A program made the translations under genes and the position numbers. Shown in pieces: positions 53,848 through 63,335 of a stretch of DNA of 64,000 nt. The DNA comes from Pseudoalteromonas prydzensis (GTDB lineage Bacteria > Pseudomonadota > Gammaproteobacteria > Enterobacterales > Alteromonadaceae), in the NCBI RefSeq assembly GCF_001661495.1, contig NZ_BDDT01000003.1, positions 186,001 through 250,000 on the forward strand, given 5' to 3'. Each line of letters begins with the position of its first letter. Within the stretch, counting starts at the first letter, position 1. Under the pieces are notes generated by a model. The model was not told where the DNA came from, made no database searches, and saw nothing but the letters and a program-made list of their open reading frames with translations.

Positions 53848-55767
53848 ATGGATTTAATTAGAATTTCTAAAGCACAACTGGCGTATGGCACGCATCCGTT
53901 ACTTGATAATGCCGATGCTGTTATTGAAACCGGTGAACGGGTGTGTGTGGTTGGCCGTAACGGTGCAGGTAAATCAACCTTATTAAAAGTACTCGATGGC
54001 CAAGTTATTTTAGATGATGGCGATATAAATCAGTTAGGCAGCATTAAAATATCGCGCCTTGAGCAAGATCCACCCAAAGGTGCCAGCGGCTCGGTATTTG
54101 ATTATGTTGCTCAAGGTATGCCTGAAATAGCAAACTTACTTATTGATTATCATCATGTTAGTACACAGTTACAAACAGAGTGTACAGATCAGTTATTAAA
54201 TAAATTAGAGCGCTTATCAAATCAGCTTGAAGCGGCAGATGGTTGGCGCTTTGATAGTCGTATTCAACTGGTGTTAACCCGTTTGGAGCTTTCTCCGGAA
54301 GCAAAACTTGAGTCACTGTCTGGTGGTTGGTTACGAAAAGTTGCCCTTGCCCGTGCGCTTGTTAGCGAGCCTGATTTATTACTACTTGATGAACCAACTA
54401 ACCACCTAGACATGGAAAGTGTCATGTGGCTTGAGCAGTTTTTAAAAGAATTTAAAGGCGGCATTGTATTTATTTCTCATGACCGTGCATTTATCCGTGC
54501 TGTGGCTACCCGTATTTTAGATTTAGACCGTGGTAAGTTAATTTCATACCCAGGTGATTATGCTACTTATTTAGAGCAAAAAGCCCATGATTTAAAAGTT
54601 GAAGAAACACAAAATGCGTTATTTGATAAGCGTTTAGCTGAAGAAGAAGCATGGATACGTCAAGGTGTTAAAGCACGTAGAACACGTAATGAAGGTCGTG
54701 TACGTGAACTAAAACAGTTACGTAATGAACGTAAGCAACGTGTTGACCAAGTGGGTAAAACTGACTTCAATATAGAAACTGCCGATCGTTCTGGCAAATT
54801 AGTATTTGAAGCTAAGCACTTAAATCATGCATTTAATAAAGACAAAGTGATTGCTCAGGATTTCTCAACCATCGTTATGCGTGGTGATCGCATTGGTTTA
54901 GTGGGTCCAAATGGGATTGGTAAAACAACCTTATTGAAATTACTGTTTGGTGATATTGCAGCAGATGCTGGTGTTGTTAAACAAGGCGTTAACCTTGAAT
55001 TTGCTTATTTTGATCAGTACCGTCAAAAGTTAGACGAAGAAGCGACAGTGCAAGATAACGTAGCAGAAGGTAAGCAAGAAGTGATGATGAATGGTCGTTC
55101 ACGTCATGTGCTGGGTTATTTGCAAGACTTTTTATTCCCGCCTGCGAGAGCGCGTACACCAGTTAAAGCATTATCAGGTGGTGAAAAGAACCGTTTACTA
55201 CTTGCAAAGCTATTCCTTAAACCGTCAAATATTTTAGTGCTGGATGAGCCAACTAATGATTTGGACATTGAGACACTAGAATTGTTAGAAGATATTATTA
55301 ACCAATATCAAGGCACTGTGCTGATTGTTAGCCATGACCGAGAGTTTATTGATAATACTTGTACCAGTGTCTGGGCGTTTGAAGGAAATGGTGTGATCAC
55401 CGATATTGTGGGTGGTTATAGTGACTACGAAGCGTATGTAAATTATTTGGCGCAAGAGCAAAAAAAACAGCTAAGCACACCCGCTAAAAAAGAAATTACA
55501 GTCGCCCCAACGCCAGTTGCTAAAACAGAGAATAAAGCGAATAAACTCTCTTACAAATTAAAACTTGAATTAGAACAATTACCCAGTAAGCTGGAGCAAC
55601 TTGAACAAGCGCTAGAAGCGCAACAAGTTGTGGTTAATGATGCTGATTTCTTTAAACAAGATGCCAGTGTAACCAGCAAAGAATTGAACCATTTAGCACA
55701 ACTTGAGTCTGACCTTGAAGCCGCTTTGGAGCGCTGGGAAGAACTTGAAGATTTAAAGAATCAGTAG
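53848..55767 (+). CDS. uup: ABC-F family ATPase Uup
   Basis: The 639-residue protein (E. coli Uup 635) has two ATP-binding domains: GRNGAGKST / LSGGWLRKVALARAL / LLLLDEPTNHLD in the first and GPNGIGKTT / LSGGEKNRLLLAKLF / ILVLDEPTNDLD in the second. An Arg/Lys-rich linker (about 250-310) joins them, and a C-terminal coiled coil (about 570-639) is the DNA-binding part of Uup. Uup lowers precise transposon excision and acts on branched DNA or ribosomes. There is no membrane domain. Confidence 0.96.
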   Translation: MDLIRISKAQLAYGTHPLLDNADAVIETGERVCVVGRNGAGKSTLLKVLDGQVILDDGDINQLGSIKISRLEQDPPKGASGSVFDYVAQGMPEIANLLIDYHHVSTQLQTECTDQLLNKLERLSNQLEAADGWRFDSRIQLVLTRLELSPEAKLESLSGGWLRKVALARALVSEPDLLLLDEPTNHLDMESVMWLEQFLKEFKGGIVFISHDRAFIRAVATRILDLDRGKLISYPGDYATYLEQKAHDLKVEETQNALFDKRLAEEEAWIRQGVKARRTRNEGRVRELKQLRNERKQRVDQVGKTDFNIETADRSGKLVFEAKHLNHAFNKDKVIAQDFSTIVMRGDRIGLVGPNGIGKTTLLKLLFGDIAADAGVVKQGVNLEFAYFDQYRQKLDEEATVQDNVAEGKQEVMMNGRSRHVLGYLQDFLFPPARARTPVKALSGGEKNRLLLAKLFLKPSNILVLDEPTNDLDIETLELLEDIINQYQGTVLIVSHDREFIDNTCTSVWAFEGNGVITDIVGGYSDYEAYVNYLAQEQKKQLSTPAKKEITVAPTPVAKTENKANKLSYKLKLELEQLPSKLEQLEQALEAQQVVVNDADFFKQDASVTSKELNHLAQLESDLEAALERWEELEDLKNQ

Positions 55768-55778
55768 TAAGGACTAAA

Positions 55779-57518
55779 ATGAAATATAAATTACTCGCTG
55801 CTAGTATTTTAGCTACTATGAGTACATCGGCACTTAGCGCAACGTATCAGTTAACCGAGCTGAGTACATTGGATGGCGCTAAGCATAACTATGTTAAAGA
55901 TGTCAGCGAAAGTGGCCATATTCTTGGTCTTGCTAACGGTATTTACAATTTACCTATTGATGTAAGTTATATCGATTTTACAGATAGCTTAATCGAAAGG
56001 GCCTACGATCAGCAAGAAGACTATTTCGAGTTAATTGATAAGCAAATTACCTTTACGCTAGATGATATTGAAAACAATAATGCAGCGGCTACCAATCCTG
56101 ACGCGCACAGTTTTATGCTGAGTTTTCTAACAGCGCAAGCAACGAACCCTGAATATCAAAAACTGGCAAATATCATTGGTTACAATGTTTTAAATGGCGA
56201 AGCCCAAGAGCAAGTACTGTTTGACATTGCATCAGTAGATTATGATGGCTTAACGCGCTCGGTAAGTAATTTTTATAATGCAGTAGCAGAAGACGGCATT
56301 GCAGTCGGTTGGGGCAGTGCACCCTATGAGAAAACCGTTTTTACCCCAGATGGTGAAACTGAAGAAGAAACTCGTTTTGTTCGCGATTTTATTTCTCGGG
56401 GTATTATTGTCTCTCCTGATGGCTTAAGTGTTCCGCTAGTCCCCGAATTTGATGAATTCGGTGGATTAAGTATGGCCAATGATATTGTAAAAACAAATTC
56501 AGGTTATATTGTGGTAGGTCAAGTTTCAACGGGTATCCCAGCTGATCGACAAGAAAATATCGATGATAATTGCGATGGTGAAGACCAGCCCATATCTGTG
56601 TGTATTGAAGGTTTACAAAGAAGTACTTCATCGCGTTTATTTGATACCCGCGCTGTTAAATGGAGTTTAGACAGCAACTTAAATATTACCAATACTGAGT
56701 TATTAGGTTTAGGGTTAACACCCGAAGACGATGATAACTTTGCGTTTACAAGTAATGCACTTGCAGTGAATAGTAATGGTATTGTGGCCGGCTCTTCTGA
56801 TATTCGTGATAACAATCGCTCTTCGACAATTCGTACTTTACCGGTTTATTATAAAGACGGTAAAATTGTTGAAATGCTTAACCAAGAAGATGATTGGACT
56901 GGTGGTAAAGCACTGGCAATTAGTAATAATGATGTGATTGTAGGTTACGGTATTAAGCGTATAGAAGGCGAAGACCGACTTAAGTTTTTCTACCATGATA
57001 TAGCAAGCAATAGCAGTGTATTCCCAACGGATTTCTTTAATAGCTCAGCGTCAATCGCCAATGATATTAATGATAATGGTTATATCGTAGGTGAAGGTGA
57101 AACCGATGTATTTAATGTTGGCTCACGACGTCGTGAAGGCTTCTTATATAAGATTGGTGAAGACACAATCACTAACGTCAATGATTTATTACCGTGTTAC
57201 GAAGCCGATGGTGAGACCCGTTATAAATACGTCGTCTCAGAAGCAAAAGTAATCAACAACAACAATGAAATCTTTGGTGTTGCGACCAAAACAGTTGAAA
57301 AAACGGATTCTTTAGGTGGTGTAGTACGAGATATTAACGGCGAAATCGAATACGAAAGTATCGCCGTACCAGTAAAATTAACGCCAATTGATGGCGAAGT
57401 TGAGAGCTGTACAGATCCTGAAACAGATACTTATGAACGTCAGTCAGCTAGTTTCCCTTGGTATACACTGTTATTATTACCATTAGTTGGTTTACGTCGC
57501 GCGTTTCGTAATAAGTAA
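55779..57518 (+). CDS. DUF3466 exported protein with C-terminal anchor
   Basis: The 579-residue protein has a signal peptide (cleavage after LSA, about residue 20), a repeated pattern of short strands with DVSESGHILG and DINDNGYIVGEG characteristic of the HAF-type repeats in DUF3466, several paired cysteines, and a C-terminal PWYTLLLLPLVGLRR tail. That tail (small-residue boundary, hydrophobic helix, Arg-Arg) resembles the sorting and anchoring tails of surface proteins, without the diagnostic Gly-Gly. It follows uup by 11 bases with AAGGAC and ends at a terminator. The function is unknown. Confidence 0.87.
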   Translation: MKYKLLAASILATMSTSALSATYQLTELSTLDGAKHNYVKDVSESGHILGLANGIYNLPIDVSYIDFTDSLIERAYDQQEDYFELIDKQITFTLDDIENNNAAATNPDAHSFMLSFLTAQATNPEYQKLANIIGYNVLNGEAQEQVLFDIASVDYDGLTRSVSNFYNAVAEDGIAVGWGSAPYEKTVFTPDGETEEETRFVRDFISRGIIVSPDGLSVPLVPEFDEFGGLSMANDIVKTNSGYIVVGQVSTGIPADRQENIDDNCDGEDQPISVCIEGLQRSTSSRLFDTRAVKWSLDSNLNITNTELLGLGLTPEDDDNFAFTSNALAVNSNGIVAGSSDIRDNNRSSTIRTLPVYYKDGKIVEMLNQEDDWTGGKALAISNNDVIVGYGIKRIEGEDRLKFFYHDIASNSSVFPTDFFNSSASIANDINDNGYIVGEGETDVFNVGSRRREGFLYKIGEDTITNVNDLLPCYEADGETRYKYVVSEAKVINNNNEIFGVATKTVEKTDSLGGVVRDINGEIEYESIAVPVKLTPIDGEVESCTDPETDTYERQSASFPWYTLLLLPLVGLRRAFRNK

Positions 57519-57540
57519 ACTAATTAATAAAATAAATAAA

Positions 57541-57571
57541 AAACCCTGCTTTACTCAGCAGGGTTTTTTTT
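57541..57571. terminator. Terminator between the DUF3466 and DUF2062 genes
   Basis: AAACCCTGCT pairs with AGCAGGGTTT around TTACTC, with T- and A-tracts on either side; it can serve both convergent genes. Confidence 0.9.
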
Positions 57572-57602
57572 GTCTATACTTTTACTAAATTAGGAACGAT
57601 TG

Positions 57603-58109
57603 TTATTTGTGGCGATTTAACCAAGCTTTACGCACTGAGCGACGCCATAATAAATCAACACCAAAATAGCCAATGACAGAGGCAAGAGTCGCGCAGATCA
57701 GTGAGCCAACTAAAAATGCAGGGCCAATGGTGGTTAAGCTTTCGATAAACCATTGCCAACTCGGTTCAAAAGCAAAATGCTGCTCAGGCTGGCCAAGTGC
57801 AATAGTGCCAATTAGATAAGAGCAATAAAAAATTGGCGGCATGGTGAGTGGATTAGTGATCCATACAACGGCGACTGAAATAGGTAAATTAACTCTCAGC
57901 GGTATAGCCAGTGCTGCAGCAAGCACCATTTGAAAAGGAACAGGGATGAAAGCGAAAAATAAACCGACGGAGAAAGCTCCCCGTGCTGAGCGGCGATTTA
58001 AATGCCATAAATTGGCATCGTGGAGTAAACGACCAAAAATTTTTAAAGATTTATGATGTTTAACTTTATTGTGATCGGGTAAAAACCGTTGGATCGTTTT
58101 CTTAGCCAT
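57603..58109 (-). CDS. DUF2062 membrane protein
   Basis: The 168-residue protein has the DUF2062 core: RRSARGAFSVGLFFAFIPVPFQMVLAAALAIPLRVNLPISVAVVWITNPLTMPPIFY, with three hydrophobic segments (about 45-75, 80-105 and 125-155) and a basic N-terminus. No function is known; in other gammaproteobacteria the gene is also next to comEC. Its first 21 bases overlap the first 21 of comEC on the other strand, so each promoter must lie inside the other's coding region. Confidence 0.9.
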   Translation of the reverse strand: MAKKTIQRFLPDHNKVKHHKSLKIFGRLLHDANLWHLNRRSARGAFSVGLFFAFIPVPFQMVLAAALAIPLRVNLPISVAVVWITNPLTMPPIFYCSYLIGTIALGQPEQHFAFEPSWQWFIESLTTIGPAFLVGSLICATLASVIGYFGVDLLWRRSVRKAWLNRHK

Positions 58110-60368
58110 TTAAAGCAACCATTTACATCTGTTTGGTTAAGTGTTGGGTTTGTTGTTGGTTGTATTATAACCGTTTTTTATTATCAGACCCTTGTATTTA
58201 CAGTTTTCGCTATATCTCTATTAATCGCGAGCGCTTATTTTAAGCCGTTTTACAGTGTATTGTTAGGTTTTATTTGTGGAATTTGCTGTGTTTGGTTCCA
58301 TTTTTCTAGCTTCTATACAATTTCACCTGCTGTTTTGCATGAAAATCAACCACATTATAGCCACATCACTGTTGTTGAGATTATTTCTCAGCGCGATCAT
58401 TATTATTTAAAAGTGCAGCTGAATAAGATTAACCAACAAAGCCAATCTATAATTAAACCGCCTTTGGCGTTGATCACCTTAAAAAGCGATCAACTACTTG
58501 AGGTTGGCGATGATATTTTAACTTGGCTGTATTTAAGTAAATATCGCAGCCAAAAAAACTATGCTGTGTTTGATAAAGAGCGTTATGCATTTAGTGAACG
58601 GATCTTTTATAAAGGCAAGCAAATTGGCAGTTATATTGAAATATCTAAAAGCAAAAACACGCATGTGATCAAGTCATATCGACAATTTATTAAAAATACT
58701 TATCAGAGCAGCGCCTTGAATTGGTTGTACTATCCGTTGTTAACAGGTGACCGCAGCATAATGAGTTATGATCAAAAGCAACAATTACAGCAATTTGGTA
58801 TTAGCCACTTATTAGCAATCTCAGGACTACATATTGGTTTAATGTTTAGTATTGGTTTTTTTATAACGCGGGCTGTTTTAACTGGCCTCAACTTTGTAGT
58901 TAAACCACTAGGACAGCAGTTGAACTTATCGCTTATGTATAGCGTTGGCGGTTTCATACTGGCTTTTAGCTATGTGTATTTAAGTGGCTTTGTCGTGTCA
59001 GCAACTCGCGCATTGATCATGTTAGGCTGCTATTTACTTATTTACTACTACGCTAAACAAGCGCTCAGATGGCGCAGTATTTTGTTTGCATTGGTGTGTG
59101 TACTACTTATTGAGCCATTTAGTTTACTTAACCCTGGACTTTACTTTTCATTTACGGCGGTGGTCATCATTTTTTGGGTGTTCAGTGTGATAGCTATTGC
59201 CAAAGTTGGCGTTATGTCATTGATACAAACACTTGTTATCTTACAGGTAGCGCTGTTTATAGGCTTATTACCGTTATCTCTTTATTATTTTAATGGTATT
59301 AGTGTGATTGGTTTAGTGGTCAATTTAGTTGCGATCCCAATACTTGGTTTTATTATTATGCCAAGTTTGGTATTGCTGTCAGTATTGAGTTTATTGTTTG
59401 ATGTTACTGTTTTAATCACTGTGTTTGATTATTTATTACAGCATGCGTATCAGAGTCTACTATTGGTACCTGGTGAGTATCGTTGGTTGGATACAACAAA
59501 ATTTAGCATGCAATGGCTTATTAGTAGTTATATCGCAATTGGTATTATGTGTTTTTCATCGTGGCGAGTAATGGCGTGTTTACCAATTGCACTAACCTTT
59601 CTCGATCAATACTTACAGCCAAAACCGCTATGGCAACTAGATGTATTTGATGTAGGGCACGGCACTATGGTGTTGGTTAGCCGCCACGGTAAAGGCTTTA
59701 TTTATGATTTAGGTCCTGTATATTTTAATACATTCACGCGGATCAACAGCACCTTAGTCCCGTATATAACCAGTATGGGGGTTGAAGTTGAACTAACGCT
59801 GATCAGTCATATGGATAACGATCATGCTGGCGGGCTGACAGATTGGTTACATCATGGTTATCGACATACTTTTCGCTTATTACAACCGAATGGGCCTGAG
59901 CACGGTTGTAAAGCAGGCCGCTATGATTTTTATGATTTAACGTTAACCGTAAGTGAGTCCGCAGAGGACTTAAAAACTGATAACGATAATTCCTGTGTGG
60001 TACACATTAGTGATGGCCATTTTAGTGTATTACTCCCCGGTGATATTTCAGCAAAAAGAGAAAGCCAATTAATAGCGCAGCAAAGCGTACTCAAAAGTAC
60101 TGTGTTGCTCAGCCCGCACCATGGTAGTAATACGTCATCAAGTGATGCGTTTATTCGCGCTGTTGCTCCGGAGCTTGTTATTCATTCAACTGCTTATAAG
60201 GGGCAGTGGCAATTACCGCATCCACGGGTTATCACACGTTTTGCTGATCATAATGTAATGCAATACACCACGGCCGCACATGGTCAGGTAAATATTGCTT
60301 TTTATGCAGATCAATACACGATTAATCTTGCTCGTGATGATGAAAGTTATTGGTTTCTAAAAGATTGA
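58089..60368 (+). CDS. comEC: ComEC/Rec2 DNA uptake channel
   Basis: The 759-residue protein (E. coli YcaI 754) carries single-stranded DNA across the inner membrane during natural transformation. It has an N-terminal membrane region with OB-like domain (about 1-190), the competence domain (SHLLAISGLHIGLMFSIGFF near 240, up to about 470), and a C-terminal metallo-beta-lactamase domain (about 515-740) with FDVGHGTMVLV, HMDNDHAGGL and LLSPHHGSN. TTG 58089 is the only usable start: an in-frame TAA lies three codons upstream, and no ATG or GTG follows within the first 40 codons. Confidence 0.93.
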   Translation: MDRFLSHLKQPFTSVWLSVGFVVGCIITVFYYQTLVFTVFAISLLIASAYFKPFYSVLLGFICGICCVWFHFSSFYTISPAVLHENQPHYSHITVVEIISQRDHYYLKVQLNKINQQSQSIIKPPLALITLKSDQLLEVGDDILTWLYLSKYRSQKNYAVFDKERYAFSERIFYKGKQIGSYIEISKSKNTHVIKSYRQFIKNTYQSSALNWLYYPLLTGDRSIMSYDQKQQLQQFGISHLLAISGLHIGLMFSIGFFITRAVLTGLNFVVKPLGQQLNLSLMYSVGGFILAFSYVYLSGFVVSATRALIMLGCYLLIYYYAKQALRWRSILFALVCVLLIEPFSLLNPGLYFSFTAVVIIFWVFSVIAIAKVGVMSLIQTLVILQVALFIGLLPLSLYYFNGISVIGLVVNLVAIPILGFIIMPSLVLLSVLSLLFDVTVLITVFDYLLQHAYQSLLLVPGEYRWLDTTKFSMQWLISSYIAIGIMCFSSWRVMACLPIALTFLDQYLQPKPLWQLDVFDVGHGTMVLVSRHGKGFIYDLGPVYFNTFTRINSTLVPYITSMGVEVELTLISHMDNDHAGGLTDWLHHGYRHTFRLLQPNGPEHGCKAGRYDFYDLTLTVSESAEDLKTDNDNSCVVHISDGHFSVLLPGDISAKRESQLIAQQSVLKSTVLLSPHHGSNTSSSDAFIRAVAPELVIHSTAYKGQWQLPHPRVITRFADHNVMQYTTAAHGQVNIAFYADQYTINLARDDESYWFLKD

Positions 60369-60426
60369 GTTTAGTTTTGTGCTACTGGAGGCTACAATAG
60401 CCACAGACTATGAATAAGAGAGTGTT

Positions 60427-62175
60427 ATGGATCAAACTACATCACAAATTTATAAGCGTTTATTGACGTATGTGGGTGATTATAAAAGCGTTGCTATTTT
60501 AGCAGTGGTCGGCATGATTGGTTACTCTGCGATGGATGCTTTATTTATCCAATTAATGAAACCATTTATTGATGAGGGCTTAAATCAGCGCAATGCTGAT
60601 GTGCTAAAATATGCACCATTAGTCGTCATCGCATTAGTGATAGGCCGTGGTATTTTTAATTATATGTCGTCTTATTGCTTAAGTTATGTTGGCTCTCAAG
60701 TTGTGCGTTCATTGCGACAGCAATTGTTTGAACACATCCTACATTTACCCGTGTCATTTCATGATCAAAATTCAACGGGCGATTTGATCTCAAAAATTAC
60801 TTTCGATACCGAACAAGTTCAACAAGCAATCACTAAAGCAATGCTAATCGTTGTGCGTGAAGGTGCTTTTGTGGTGTTTTTATTAGGAGTAATGTTTTAT
60901 ACCAGCTGGAAGTTGTCATTAATTTTCTTAGTTATCATTCCATTAGTGGCAGTGATTGTCTCTGTTGTTTCAAAACGATTTCGTAATATTTCTAAAAATA
61001 TCCAATCAGCGATGGGACAAGTAACTCGCAGCTCAGAGCAGATGCTCAGTGGTCACAAAGTTATTCATGGTTTTGGTGGTCAACAACAAGAAATCACTCA
61101 GTTTGCGAAAATTAATAACCATAACCGTCAACAACGGATAAAAATGGATGCCACTAAAGCTATTAGTGTCTCTGTTATTCAAATTTTAGCGGCCAGTGCC
61201 ATGGCGGTGATTTTGTGGGTGGTTGCTATGCCATCAATGATTGATACCATCAGTTCAGGTGATTTTGTGGTATTGATATCATCAATGATGATGCTATTAC
61301 GCCCGCTTAAACAGCTTGCTAATGTTAACAGTGACTTACAACGCGGTATTTCAGCCGCACAGAGCGTGTTTTTAGTACTTGATGAAGAAGTTGAAAAAGA
61401 TACAGGTACTGTGTCTGTTGACAAAGTGCAAGGGCACATCGAAGTAAAACACGTGACGTTTAGCTACCCTACTAAAGATGAAGCGGTATTAAAGGATTTA
61501 TCACTAACCATTAAAGCGGGTGAGAGCATTGCCTTAGTGGGACGTTCAGGATCTGGTAAATCAACTATTTCGAACTTATTACCGCGCTATTATGACTTAC
61601 ACCCACCGAGTGAAATTTTGCTTGATGGTATTGCGCTCAGTGATTATAAGTTGACTGATTTACGTAAGCAATTTGCCTTGGTATCACAACAGGTTGTGCT
61701 TTTTAATGACACTATAGCTAACAATATAAGTTATGGCATTAGTCGAGAATTAAGCGAAGACGAGTTACTCAATGTTGCCAAGCAAGCACACGTTTGGGAG
61801 TTTGTTAAAGATTTACCCGATGGTTTAGATACCATGGTCGGTGAAAATGGGGTGATGCTATCAGGCGGCCAGCGCCAGCGTATTGCTATTGCACGGGCAA
61901 TTCTCAAAGATGCGCCAATTTTGATTTTAGATGAAGCAACATCGGCATTGGATACTGAGTCTGAAAAACTGATACAGCAAGCGCTAGAAAATTTAATGCA
62001 AAATAAGACCTCGATTGTCATTGCGCACCGTTTATCGACGATTGAAAATAGTGATCGAATTTATGTCATTGATAACGGTCAGGTAATTGAAAGCGGCGAC
62101 CATAAATCATTACTGGAAAAAGACGGTACCTATTCTGCTTTATGCAAAATGCAATTTGGTGAACAAGGTGAGTAA
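60427..62175 (+). CDS. msbA: Lipid A flippase MsbA
   Basis: The 582-residue ABC exporter half-transporter (E. coli 582) flips lipid A-core across the inner membrane. The six-helix membrane domain fills residues 1-325 and the ATPase domain 340-582: Walker A GRSGSGKST, signature LSGGQRQRI, Walker B ILILDEATSALD, switch His in IAHRLS. Lipid A phosphate-binding Arg residues are not examined further. The last eight bases overlap lpxK, so the two are coupled, as in other gammaproteobacteria. Confidence 0.97.
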   Translation: MDQTTSQIYKRLLTYVGDYKSVAILAVVGMIGYSAMDALFIQLMKPFIDEGLNQRNADVLKYAPLVVIALVIGRGIFNYMSSYCLSYVGSQVVRSLRQQLFEHILHLPVSFHDQNSTGDLISKITFDTEQVQQAITKAMLIVVREGAFVVFLLGVMFYTSWKLSLIFLVIIPLVAVIVSVVSKRFRNISKNIQSAMGQVTRSSEQMLSGHKVIHGFGGQQQEITQFAKINNHNRQQRIKMDATKAISVSVIQILAASAMAVILWVVAMPSMIDTISSGDFVVLISSMMMLLRPLKQLANVNSDLQRGISAAQSVFLVLDEEVEKDTGTVSVDKVQGHIEVKHVTFSYPTKDEAVLKDLSLTIKAGESIALVGRSGSGKSTISNLLPRYYDLHPPSEILLDGIALSDYKLTDLRKQFALVSQQVVLFNDTIANNISYGISRELSEDELLNVAKQAHVWEFVKDLPDGLDTMVGENGVMLSGGQRQRIAIARAILKDAPILILDEATSALDTESEKLIQQALENLMQNKTSIVIAHRLSTIENSDRIYVIDNGQVIESGDHKSLLEKDGTYSALCKMQFGEQGE

Positions 62176-63148
62176 AATAGAACAAAGCTGGTATCAAGGT
62201 ATCAGTTTACTCACTATTTTACTGCTGCCATTGAGTTTACTGTTTTGGTTGCTAAGCACGCTTCGCCGCGCGGCATATAAAATCGGCTTATTTAAAGCTT
62301 ACATTAGCCCAGTACCTGTTATTGTGGTTGGTAATATTAGTGTTGGCGGTAATGGTAAAACACCTTTTGTGATCTGGCTGGTTAGTTACCTACAACAGCA
62401 AAACTTAAAAGTAGGGGTGATCAGTCGCGGTTATGGTGGTCATAGTGAATGTTATCCACTAAGCGTTACAGCAACGACCAGCCCGGCGAGTGCAGGTGAT
62501 GAACCGGTGTTAATACAGCGTAGACTAGGATGTCCTGTAGTCGTTGGGCCAAACCGAGAAGCGAATATTAAGCAGTTACTTGCCGAGCACTCACTTGATG
62601 TCATAGTTTCTGATGATGGTATGCAACATTATAAAATGGCCAGAGCCATTGAGTGCTGCATTGTCGATAGTCAACGACGTTTCGGTAATGGTTTTATTAT
62701 GCCAGCGGGGCCACTTCGAGAAACTCAGGCACGTTTAAAATCAGTTGATTTAGTGATTGAAAATGGCGGGGATAACCCTTTCAACTATCAACTGAAAAGT
62801 GCAGCGCTATTGACTGTTGCCAACGCAGTTACTGCGCAAACTCCTTTACTTGAAGGACATGCTGTTAGCGCAATAGGAAACCCACAACGTTTTGAGAATA
62901 GCCTACGAGAGCAGGGTATATCTCTATTAAGTTGCCATCATTATCGTGATCACTATGCTTACAGTGCTACAGATTTTGCACAATTTAATGATGAAATAGT
63001 GTTTATGACAGAAAAAGATGCGGTAAAATGCCAATCATTTGCAAAACCAACGTGGTATTTTTTACCTGTTGATGCAGAGCCCTCTGCAGCGGTGGTTACA
63101 AAATTAAATTTATTACTAAAAGAAAAAGGGATCCTCGATGGCCTTTGA
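62168..63148 (+). CDS. lpxK: Tetraacyldisaccharide 4'-kinase LpxK
   Basis: I start at GTG 62168 ([11 protein letters not shown]), giving 326 residues (E. coli 328) and aligning with the E. coli N-terminus; the longer frame from 62087 adds 27 residues read inside msbA. The enzyme phosphorylates the lipid A disaccharide at the inner membrane. Walker A is [20 protein letters not shown] is the Walker B-like substrate motif, and FMPAGPLRE is the conserved downstream loop. It overlaps msbA by eight bases and the Trm112 gene by 11. Confidence 0.95.
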   Translation: MSKIEQSWYQGISLLTILLLPLSLLFWLLSTLRRAAYKIGLFKAYISPVPVIVVGNISVGGNGKTPFVIWLVSYLQQQNLKVGVISRGYGGHSECYPLSVTATTSPASAGDEPVLIQRRLGCPVVVGPNREANIKQLLAEHSLDVIVSDDGMQHYKMARAIECCIVDSQRRFGNGFIMPAGPLRETQARLKSVDLVIENGGDNPFNYQLKSAALLTVANAVTAQTPLLEGHAVSAIGNPQRFENSLREQGISLLSCHHYRDHYAYSATDFAQFNDEIVFMTEKDAVKCQSFAKPTWYFLPVDAEPSAAVVTKLNLLLKEKGILDGL

Positions 63149-63335
63149 TACAAAGTTACTTGAAATAATTGCCTGTCCTGTATGTAAAGGCAAATTACGT
63201 TTAGACAAAGAAAATAATGAACTGATCAGCACGGCTGCAAAGCTTGCTTACCCAATTCGCGATGATATCCCAGTGCTACTTGAAAACGAAGCACGTGAGT
63301 TATCACAGCAAGAGATTGAAACGTGGAATTCGTAG
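63138..63335 (+). CDS. ycaR: Trm112-family (YcaR) small zinc-binding protein
   Basis: The 65-residue protein (E. coli YcaR 60) has the Trm112 pattern [14 protein letters not shown] followed by [19 protein letters not shown]. Only CPVC (13-16) of a zinc site is present, as in many bacterial members. It lies between lpxK and kdsB as in E. coli and overlaps both. Its role is unknown; conservation suggests a link to lipid A or Kdo synthesis or to methyltransferase activation. Confidence 0.92.
   Translation: MAFDTKLLEIIACPVCKGKLRLDKENNELISTAAKLAYPIRDDIPVLLENEARELSQQEIETWNS

Noticed and set aside
62087..62167. N-terminal extension of lpxK inside msbA
   Set aside because: The added 27 residues have no counterpart in LpxK proteins, and GTG 62168 aligns with the known start.
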